From positions 1 to 20,107 of the IMG/VR virus record IMGVR_UViG_3300037010_002181: a stretch of 20,107 nt of DNA; one strand, 5' to 3'. Below are positions 15,837-20,107 of this stretch, piece by piece. The position numbers were made by a program, and so were the translations under genes. Numbering within the stretch: the first letter of the stretch is position 1; each line of letters opens with the position of its first letter. Under the pieces are notes generated by a model that saw nothing but the letters and a program-made list of their open reading frames with translations, did not search any database and was not told where the DNA came from. The stretch is from a virus.

Positions 15837-17314
15837 TAGTCAGTTTCCTTAGCAATGCGGCGTTCCCGCAGTTTGTCAACAAGTTGGTCAATTGTGTGGT
15901 CTTGTGGAAGCTTGGGCAAGCCGGTGCCTGCGGGTTTGGGGGAAGCAGGTATCCAGGGTCGAGACATCACGGCGTAGCGAGTTTCGTCGTAGGCGTGATC
16001 TTCAGCCTCGGTATCGACATCCTCCGGGTCCTTGTCATCGTGCTGCAGGGTTGGCAGGGTCCGAATGGTGTCCTCACAGCAGTCGAGGAAGTACAGCATA
16101 GGCCGCCCATTGTGCCCAACAAGTCGCTGGCGAAGCATTTCAGCACCCACTTTACGCTTGTTGTCGGCGCGTCGCCAAGTGCAGCGATGCTGAGCCATGA
16201 CCTCTCCAATGCTGGGGCCGCCATCACGGATGAAGATAGCGGGATCGGCTACGCCATAGCGAATGCGTTCCTTCGCTTCCCGGAGAATGATCCCATCGGC
16301 GACGAGATCAGCTGTCATTTTGAGACCCTTATTCGGCCCCTGACTGCCATACCATTCCCGGTACTTCACCAGTGCTCCCTTTGGGATCAACTTTCCCTGG
16401 AAATCCAGGTCATTTGCCATAAGCGCGTACCAGCCCACGGAGAATGGGCGGTAGCTCCCCCAGTCAAACGAGCGGAACTTCAGTACATCGGGCTGGATAA
16501 AGGGCATGAAGTCATGGGAACTGAGTACGTGCGTGCCCTCATCCCATTCGTCAAAGAATGCCCCATCTACTATGTCCCAGTTCCCTTCCAGCCATGCCTG
16601 CACCAAAGCCGCGGAGCCGGACTGCTTCAGCCGGAGGATATACGTTGGATCATTCCGCATGAGCAGCAGATTGTCCGAGATTTTACTCGGAATAAACACC
16701 CGATCCAGCTTGACCGTCTGCTTGACTCCGTCAATCTCAATCTCCGTGTCGTCGGTGATGAGCTGGAAGCCTCTGGGGTTCGGATCTATGAAGCGTCGCT
16801 TTACCCAATTATGACCGGCACCACCAGGGTTACCAGTAAGACGCATACCACAAGGGACGCCAGAGCCAGATCGCAGAGTAGCTCGGAGTTTGTTGATAGG
16901 GTCCGGCGAAGGGAAGTTAGTAACTTCCTCCACGTAGACACGGGTATAATTGTGGCCTTGGTATTCTTCCGCATCGCTGTCACGCTCCAGGTAGGCAAAC
17001 TTCAGTCGAGCTCCGTTGGGCATGGTCCAGGTCTTTTGCTGCTCATTGTACTTCGCCCCGAGCTTGGGGAAGAGCTGCTTTGTGCGGGCGATCACTTCCA
17101 TTAACTGGACGAGTTTTCGGCGGAAGAAAATACCAATTGCGGCCTCGCCATATAGTGAGCTGTGCTGCAGCCAATCTCCGATGGAACTTTCTGTTTTCCC
17201 ACCACCTCGAGCGCCTCCGTAGAATACCTCGAAAACGGGGCATTCCAGAAGGAAGGTTTGTGGGCCTGGCTGGGGTTGCCAGATTATTGTCGGAGAGAGG
17301 GCTTCAGCCAGCAC
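15836..17314 (-). CDS. terL: Terminase large subunit (ATPase and nuclease)
   Basis: A 492-residue DNA-packaging motor. The ATPase has a Walker A at residues 34-41 (GARGGGKT), a Walker B at 125-130 (RVYVEE, with the acidic pair E129/E130) and the coupling motif LTGNPGG at 159-165. The nuclease half has candidate metal ligands D284 (SFDWGS), D357 (GVADPAIF) and D439 (EDHAYDETRY), in the usual RNase H-like order. Length is normal for the family. The start is GTG at 17314; a stop five codons further upstream in frame rules out longer versions. It overlaps the 87-residue gene by 11 bases and has only a weak Shine-Dalgarno, so translation is probably coupled. It works with the small terminase and docks on the portal. 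Confidence 0.95.
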   Translation of the reverse strand: MLAEALSPTIIWQPQPGPQTFLLECPVFEVFYGGARGGGKTESSIGDWLQHSSLYGEAAIGIFFRRKLVQLMEVIARTKQLFPKLGAKYNEQQKTWTMPNGARLKFAYLERDSDAEEYQGHNYTRVYVEEVTNFPSPDPINKLRATLRSGSGVPCGMRLTGNPGGAGHNWVKRRFIDPNPRGFQLITDDTEIEIDGVKQTVKLDRVFIPSKISDNLLLMRNDPTYILRLKQSGSAALVQAWLEGNWDIVDGAFFDEWDEGTHVLSSHDFMPFIQPDVLKFRSFDWGSYRPFSVGWYALMANDLDFQGKLIPKGALVKYREWYGSQGPNKGLKMTADLVADGIILREAKERIRYGVADPAIFIRDGGPSIGEVMAQHRCTWRRADNKRKVGAEMLRQRLVGHNGRPMLYFLDCCEDTIRTLPTLQHDDKDPEDVDTEAEDHAYDETRYAVMSRPWIPASPKPAGTGLPKLPQDHTIDQLVDKLRERRIAKETD

Positions 17315-17567
17315 TGGGGCTACGGATTAGAGTTTGTAGAAAAGCCCCAACGTGGTCTGGACGCTCCTCCAGCCCGTAGACAGCAGCAAAGGCATAGCCG
17401 CTTAACCGACGGCAGTCATCTATCGTAGTTACCCTGCGGAAAAGCTGTCGAACCTCAGGCGTGTCTATCCGCAGAGCCGGCTTCGAGCACACCCCCTCGC
17501 ACTTTGCTTTCTCGAAAGCCTCCACAGCGGCGTGTTGTGTGCCGAATGTATGAAGTACAGTTTTCAC
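17304..17567 (-). CDS. Small unknown protein between terminase genes
   Basis: An 87-residue protein starting with GTG at 17567, overlapping the small-terminase stop as GTGA, with a strong GGAGGGG seven bases upstream. Its end overlaps the large-terminase start by 11 bases. It has no recognised domain. It contains three cysteines (CEGVC and DDC) and a conserved-looking C-terminal segment (IDDCRRLSGYAFAAVYGLEE then RPDHVGAFLQTLI) that looks helical. The good start signal and tight overlaps on both sides make it a real gene. A packaging-related accessory role is plausible from position only. Confidence 0.72.
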   Translation of the reverse strand: MKTVLHTFGTQHAAVEAFEKAKCEGVCSKPALRIDTPEVRQLFRRVTTIDDCRRLSGYAFAAVYGLEERPDHVGAFLQTLIRSPSAG

Positions 17568-18139
17568 TGAGCGGCCCCTCCGACTGGCGTCACATCCTGC
17601 ACCATTGCGGCAAGGCCGGGAGTCCGCTGCGAGATGTGCTGATGCATCGCCGCCCAGTCCTCTGGACTCTGCACCTTATTCGGCATCGCCACAACGAAGT
17701 TCTGCTGCACGTTCAAGTTCTGCTGGCGGGCGCCATAGCCGAGCGCCTTACTGGTCAACTCCAGCGCCTTCAGCGCGGTGTCGGGATTCTTCGTAACCGT
17801 CAGCTTCTCCATAATCACGTCCAGGGACTGATCCGCCAGGGCTCGGAACTTCTCATCCAGCGTCAGCGCGATGCTTGGATCGACGATATCAGACTTCCGC
17901 TGTGCCAAGCGGGCCAGGAATGCATCGCTGTTCATCACCCGCGACACCCAAGCCTGCGTGTAGCCGAACTGCAGGGCAATTTCCCCTTGCTTAATCTCCG
18001 GGCGAGCAATCAGCAGATCGATCATCGCATCGTGCGAGTACTTCACCCGAGCAATAGCTGTCGCAGCGGACACAGTCCCCCCCAGCGGAGCGCTTTGCGT
18101 GCGCGCCCAATCGTCAATTGCTGTCTGTACATCGTCCAT
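17564..18139 (-). CDS. terS: Terminase small subunit
   Basis: A 191-residue protein when read from the ATG at 18139. A helix-turn-helix spans about residues 35-75 (YSHDAMIDLLIARPEIKQGE then IALQFGYTQAWVSRVMNSDA), the DNA-recognition module of this family. A helical oligomerisation part follows (DEKFRALADQSLDVIMEKLT) and then LELTSKALGYGARQ. The C-terminus is Gln/Pro-rich. The frame is open up to a GTG at 18208, but that start lies upstream of the predicted promoter. The ATG instead has GGAG six bases before it and an 18-base leader, so I chose the ATG. It recognises phage DNA and loads the large subunit encoded two genes downstream. Confidence 0.88.
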   Translation of the reverse strand: MDDVQTAIDDWARTQSAPLGGTVSAATAIARVKYSHDAMIDLLIARPEIKQGEIALQFGYTQAWVSRVMNSDAFLARLAQRKSDIVDPSIALTLDEKFRALADQSLDVIMEKLTVTKNPDTALKALELTSKALGYGARQQNLNVQQNFVVAMPNKVQSPEDWAAMHQHISQRTPGLAAMVQDVTPVGGAAQ

Positions 18140-18164
18140 GAAAGGCTCCGGTTGATTAGCCCAT

Positions 18165-18193
18165 AGTGTAATAGGCTTTTCCGGCACTGTCAA
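18165..18193 (-). promoter_or_regulatory. Sigma-70-type late promoter before the small terminase
   Basis: On the minus strand TTGACA (18193-18188, perfect -35) is followed by a 17-base spacer and TACACT (18170-18165, four of six bases of the -10 consensus). The predicted start is near 18158, giving an 18-base leader with GGAG before the ATG at 18139. It would drive the terminase-to-tail transcription unit with host RNA polymerase. Confidence 0.75.
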
Positions 18194-18208
18194 GGGGCAA
18201 ACATCCAC

Positions 18209-18228
18209 AGATTACTATTTGGTAACTT
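18209..18228. promoter_or_regulatory. Degenerate GATTAC dyad upstream of the late promoter
   Basis: AGATTAC-N6-GTAACTT matches 10 of the 14 conserved bases of the window's recurrent GGATTAC-N6-GTAATCC element. Its centre lies about 60 bases before the predicted late transcription start, where class I activators such as CRP bind. A regulatory role is inference. Confidence 0.4.
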
Positions 18229-18519
18229 CCCGGATATTTGAGCCACCCATTTCTTTCAGTAATGGTAGCCGGGTCACCCCCATACCCATGCACCAAATTG
18301 AACAAGCCCGAGTAAAATCCGTAGGATGGGACCTGAGAAAGGTGAAATAGGGCGTGGCGCGTGTAGCGGCTATGCGCGTAAACACCCGGCTCAGCCGACC
18401 CCCACCTGCCGACAAGCCGCCCCCAGTCTGTGGTATGGAAACGACACCCCCTACCCCCCTCGAGGGGATCAGTGGCAGAAAAACAATATAACAAAAATTG
18501 TCGGGGGCTGGGCACGGAA

Positions 18520-18537
18520 TGTCACATGATTGTGACA
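18520..18537. promoter_or_regulatory. Dyad TGTCACA-N4-TGTGACA, candidate enhancer site
   Basis: A perfect inverted repeat with 7-base arms and a TGAT spacer lies in an AT-rich island. Related ATTGT/ACAAT boxes occur at 18483, 18497, 18529, 18535 and 18548. The centre lies about 85 bases upstream of the predicted sigma-54 start, in the usual range for an enhancer-binding protein. It could also be a repressor operator. Confidence 0.5.
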
Positions 18538-18586
18538 ATGTTGTTAGATTGTGTTGTATCCAGGTTGAAACCATGGGGGTTACAGG

Positions 18587-18604
18587 TTGGCACGGGGCTT
18601 GCAT
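18587..18604 (+). promoter_or_regulatory. Sigma-54 (RpoN) promoter
   Basis: TTGGCACGGGGCTTGCAT matches the -24/-12 consensus YTGGCACG-N4-TTGCW at every defined base, with the essential GG (18589-18590) and GC (18601-18602) separated by 10 bases. The five bases before TGGCACG (CAGGT) also fit the extended consensus. The predicted start is near 18614, about 40 bases before the ATG at 18654. No comparable plus-strand sigma-70 promoter was found nearby. Confidence 0.8.
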
Positions 18605-18615
18605 GTATGACTAGG

Positions 18616-18630
18616 CCACCAATTGGGTGG
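18616..18630 (+). other. Short leader hairpin
   Basis: CCACC and GGTGG form a 5-base-pair stem with loop AATTG at the extreme 5' end of the predicted sigma-54 transcript, about 24 bases before the first start codon. It could protect the 5' end of the mRNA; regulation is speculative. Confidence 0.4.
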
Positions 18631-18653
18631 TGTTTAAATAGATAGGGTTTGAT

Positions 18654-18857
18654 ATGATGGACGTAGTAACACTCGGTGATGTGAACGAATGCGATAGCGT
18701 GATTGTGGTGGCTATGGATGACAAGGGCCGTACGTGGTCCACCGCCGAATGGGAAATCGCATTCCCTGGGCAAAGGGCTTCCTGTGCGATTGCGGAGGCT
18801 ATTGCCTACTTCGGCAGCATGGAATTGACGGTCACGGTCAAATTTCTGAGGGCCTGA
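18654..18857 (+). CDS. Small protein of unknown function, first gene of plus-strand operon
   Basis: A 67-residue protein; ATG at 18654 or, less likely, 18657, with an AGGG six bases before the first. It is an acidic-to-neutral, compact alpha/beta-looking sequence: VVTLGDVNECDSVIVVAMDD, then GRTWSTAEWEIAFPGQ, then a helix CAIAEAIAYFGS and a strand ELTVTVKFLRA. Homologues are not recognised. The gene is downstream of the sigma-54 promoter and upstream of two strong hairpins. The strand change from the late genes suggests a function outside virion assembly, such as an early or regulatory small protein, but that is inference. Confidence 0.65.
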   Translation: MMDVVTLGDVNECDSVIVVAMDDKGRTWSTAEWEIAFPGQRASCAIAEAIAYFGSMELTVTVKFLRA

Positions 18858-18865
18858 TAGCCTAG

Positions 18866-18894
18866 CGGGTTCCCCTACGGGTTAGGGGTTCCCG
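18866..18894 (+). other. Strong intergenic hairpin 1
   Basis: CGGG-TT-CCCCTA, loop CGGGT, then TAGGGG-TT-CCCG. The inner 6-base-pair and outer 4-base-pair stems are separated by a symmetric TT/TT internal loop. It begins nine bases after the stop of the first plus-strand gene. There is no U tract, so it is not a standard terminator; an RNA-processing or stability element is more likely. Confidence 0.65.
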
Positions 18895-18900
18895 GTGCGC

Positions 18901-18918
18901 TATCGCAACCCCGCGATA
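18901..18918 (+). other. Intergenic hairpin 2
   Basis: TATCGC and GCGATA form a perfect 6-base-pair stem with loop AACCCC, seven bases after hairpin 1 and 27 bases before the next ATG. It leaves the Shine-Dalgarno GAGGA (18934-18938) free. Confidence 0.55.
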
Positions 18919-18945
18919 CGGCCTAATCACAATGAGGATTGAAAA

Positions 18946-19455
18946 ATGAACGCTACTACACGTACACCAGCCATTGATGCTACAACAGACACGAATGCCC
19001 TAACGGTAACGCTGGCATTTAGTAACGGGGAAACGCTAACCATCGATGCAACGCAATTGACAACGGATATTCAGGCGCAGGCCACGTTGCACGGATTGAA
19101 ACAAAAACTGGTGGATGCCGCAGCGATTAGTCGCAACCCGGATACCGGACGATCCGCTACCATCAATGATAAATATAACGCGGTGCGCGAAGTCTATGAT
19201 CGTTTGTTGTTGGGGCAGTGGAATAAAAACCGCGATGCCGGGGCCGTGCGCGGCGGGCTGCTGTTCCGAGCCCTGTGTATGTTGTACCCCGATAAAACCG
19301 GCGATGCCATTAAGGCGTTTCTAGAGAAAAAGACGGCAGCTGAAAAGACCGCATTGCGCAATACGCCGAAGATTGCCGACATTATCCTGACCTTAAAGGA
19401 TGACGAAGCCGGGGATGATGTTGACACGGATGCGATGTTGGACGAATTGAACTAA
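18946..19455 (+). CDS. Conserved phage protein of unknown function
   Basis: A 169-residue protein with GAGGA seven bases before the ATG. It has a beta-rich N-terminal part (ALTVTLAFSNGETLTIDATQ), a central helical block (LHGLKQKLVDAAAISRNPDT, then GRSATINDKYNAVREVYDRL and LLGQWNKNRD), and VRGGLLFRALCMLYPDKTGD near residues 101-120. It ends in an acidic tail (DDEAGDDVDTDAMLDELN). The core with HGLKQKL.DAAAISR...G.SAT...K and LYPDKT resembles a small family found in many phages close to the terminase or early genes, always uncharacterised as far as I know. The sequence is acidic at the C-terminus, and no catalytic site is visible. Confidence 0.85.
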   Translation: MNATTRTPAIDATTDTNALTVTLAFSNGETLTIDATQLTTDIQAQATLHGLKQKLVDAAAISRNPDTGRSATINDKYNAVREVYDRLLLGQWNKNRDAGAVRGGLLFRALCMLYPDKTGDAIKAFLEKKTAAEKTALRNTPKIADIILTLKDDEAGDDVDTDAMLDELN

Positions 19456-19465
19456 GGAGAATATC

Positions 19466-19654
19466 ATGCTTTTTGTATATGCCAAAACCGACCAAAGCGG
19501 TCTACATTTTGTGTGCATCGGGGCTAGCGAACTGGACGAAGACCCAATTATTGTGTGCCGTACCAACGATACCGCCGAGGCTAATAGCGTTGTGGTTTTT
19601 TGTGTTAACAAGTTAAACTCCGCCGGGGTTACGGTAGCCCATTCAGGTCTGTAA
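19466..19654 (+). CDS. Small protein of unknown function, last gene of plus-strand operon
   Basis: A 62-residue protein starting at 19466 with the ideal Shine-Dalgarno AAGGAG six bases upstream, overlapping the end of the preceding gene's stop codon. It looks like a compact beta-strand protein (MLFVYAKTDQSGLHFVCIGA, then PIIVCRTNDTAEANSVVVFC). Two cysteines lie in the strands. Homologues are not recognised. It is translated with the upstream 169-residue protein, and an intrinsic terminator follows it by 20 bases, which marks it as the operon's last gene. Confidence 0.7.
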   Translation: MLFVYAKTDQSGLHFVCIGASELDEDPIIVCRTNDTAEANSVVVFCVNKLNSAGVTVAHSGL

Positions 19655-19673
19655 CACCCCGCACCCCCAGATT

Positions 19674-19698
19674 GCCCGGCATAGTCCGGGCTTTTTTT
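19674..19698 (+). terminator. Rho-independent terminator of the plus-strand operon
   Basis: GCCCGG pairs with CCGGGC across the loop CATAGT and is followed at once by seven T residues (19692-19698). It starts 20 bases after the stop codon of the 62-residue gene. Confidence 0.93.
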
Positions 19699-19705
19699 CG
19701 TCCAT

Positions 19706-19725
19706 AGATTACGAGGCGGTAATCC
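19706..19725. repeat. AGATTAC-N6-GTAATCC dyad, copy 3
   Basis: Matches 13 of the 14 defined bases of the dyad at 1607 and 11001, with the same 6-base spacing (GAGGCG). It lies eight bases after the T tract of the plus-strand terminator. Confidence 0.75.
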
Positions 19726-20079
19726 AACGGTGTTCCTGGCACATGGATACCGATTCCCGGCCCGCAATGATACCGTGCGTGCATCGTGGGGGCGAGCTGG
19801 TAGGTTAGTATAGGAAACTACGTTCGTGCCGCATATGTTGTTTAAATTGTTGCATGCTGGTTTAAGTTAAACACGTGGTGGAATGTGGCGGTTTCCCTGT
19901 GTGCCTCGAATAATCGTCACCGCCATGCCCTAGTCCGTCCAGTTAATCCAGTATCCTCTGAGTTTATTTTTTTTTTTTATTATAAGGAAGGGTAAGGGGC
20001 GGTAACGAATATTACATGCAATCATGAAAACCCCCATATACCACCACCGGTTTCGATTGAACTACTGCTCCCGGTATTA
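19726..20079. other. Non-coding right-end region with short repeats and a T tract
   Basis: About 350 bases without a supported gene. GTTTAA occurs at 19840-19845 and 19860-19865, 20 bases apart, and the second forms GTTTAA-G-TTAAAC with 19867-19872. A run of 12 T residues lies at 19967-19978, within an AT-rich patch that could bend DNA. GTAA-N6-TTAC occurs at 20002-20015. These could be operator or replication-related sequences; nothing proves this. Confidence 0.5.
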
Positions 20080-20107
20080 TTGACAACACCACCATACGGG
20101 GTATTAT
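20080..20107 (+). promoter_or_regulatory. Strong sigma-70-type rightward promoter at the window edge
   Basis: TTGACA (20080-20085, perfect) is followed by a 16-base spacer and TATTAT (20102-20107, five of six). The octamer GGTATTAT occurs both at 20073-20080 and 20100-20107. It would fire to the right, outside the window, and probably serves an early or middle operon. Confidence 0.65.

Larger units (their letters stand above)
18140..18653. other. Divergent intergenic control region
   Basis: About 514 bases without a convincing gene separate the minus-strand late cluster from the plus-strand operon. They hold a leftward sigma-70-type promoter, a degenerate copy of the GATTAC dyad, a C-rich stretch with a CCCCTCGAGGGG palindrome at 18456-18467, an AT-rich block with dyads (18481-18560), a full-consensus sigma-54 promoter and a short leader hairpin. 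Open frames here lack good start signals and are not protein-like. Confidence 0.8.

Noticed and set aside
15884-17104. 406-codon plus-strand frame opposite the large terminase
   Set aside because: It is antisense to an unmistakable terminase with intact motifs; long shadow frames are common in GC-rich genes.
18140-18208. N-terminal extension of the small terminase from GTG at 18208
   Set aside because: The codon lies upstream of the predicted promoter, has no family similarity, and the ATG at 18139 has a far better ribosome binding site.
18456-18467. CCCCTCGAGGGG palindrome as a terminator
   Set aside because: It has no loop and no T tract on either strand; kept only as a note in the control region.
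18156-18604. Open frames of 119 and 129 codons on the minus strand in the divergent region
   Set aside because: They overlap the promoters and dyads, have unlikely composition for phage proteins (many Pro, Cys, His, Trp) and lack convincing start signals.
19737-19752. Second sigma-54-like sequence TGGCACA near the right end
   Set aside because: The -12 element is absent: the expected TTGC position reads TACC.
1-20107. tRNA genes, CRISPR arrays, insertion sequences, integrase or diversity-generating retroelement
   Set aside because: No cloverleaf-like sequence, regularly spaced direct repeats, transposase, integrase or reverse transcriptase was recognised in any frame. The BPP-1-like coat alone does not imply a retroelement.

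Overview
The window is part of a tailed bacteriophage genome (or prophage) with a podovirus-type virion, probably infecting a Gram-negative proteobacterium. It carries a nearly unbroken late cluster on the minus strand, read from right to left: small terminase, an 87-residue unknown, large terminase, portal, a zinc-ribbon protein, scaffold, major capsid protein, a probable capsid accessory protein, a conserved helical protein, tail adaptor, tail nozzle, a small unknown, three large Ala/Gly/Gln-rich proteins that look like DNA-ejection proteins, a tail-fibre N-terminal-like protein, two small structural-type proteins, and a gene that runs off the left edge. The order portal, scaffold, coat, adaptor, nozzle, ejection proteins parallels P22-like short-tailed phages. 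The coat protein looks like that of the Bordetella BPP-1 group, and the adaptor like the SU10-type family. The minus-strand genes are separated by at most about 80 bases and often overlap as TAATG, ATGA or GTGA, so they probably form one long transcription unit.

The late cluster starts at a 514-base divergent control region (18140-18653). On the minus strand it has a good sigma-70 promoter (TTGACA, 17-base spacer, TACACT) just before the small terminase. On the plus strand it has a full match to the sigma-54 (RpoN) -24/-12 consensus, TTGGCACG-N4-TTGCAT, about 50 bases before a three-gene plus-strand operon. An AT-rich block holding a perfect TGTCACA-N4-TGTGACA dyad lies about 85 bases upstream of the predicted sigma-54 start, where an enhancer-binding protein would normally sit. 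This apparent RpoN control of a phage operon is the most notable feature of the window.

The plus-strand operon (18654-19654) encodes three small proteins of unknown function. The middle one resembles a conserved phage family. The first two genes are separated by two strong hairpins, and the operon ends in a classic intrinsic terminator. The last 400 or so bases have no convincing gene. They hold repeats, a 12-base T tract and a strong rightward sigma-70 promoter at the extreme right edge, probably serving genes outside the window.

A recurrent spaced palindrome, GGATTAC-N6-GTAATCC, occurs at 1607-1626, 11001-11020 and (13 of 14 bases) 19706-19725. A degenerate copy lies about 60 bases upstream of the predicted late transcription start. 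This looks like a phage-specific binding site or RNA hairpin family. No integrase, repressor, lysis gene, tRNA or CRISPR array was seen.
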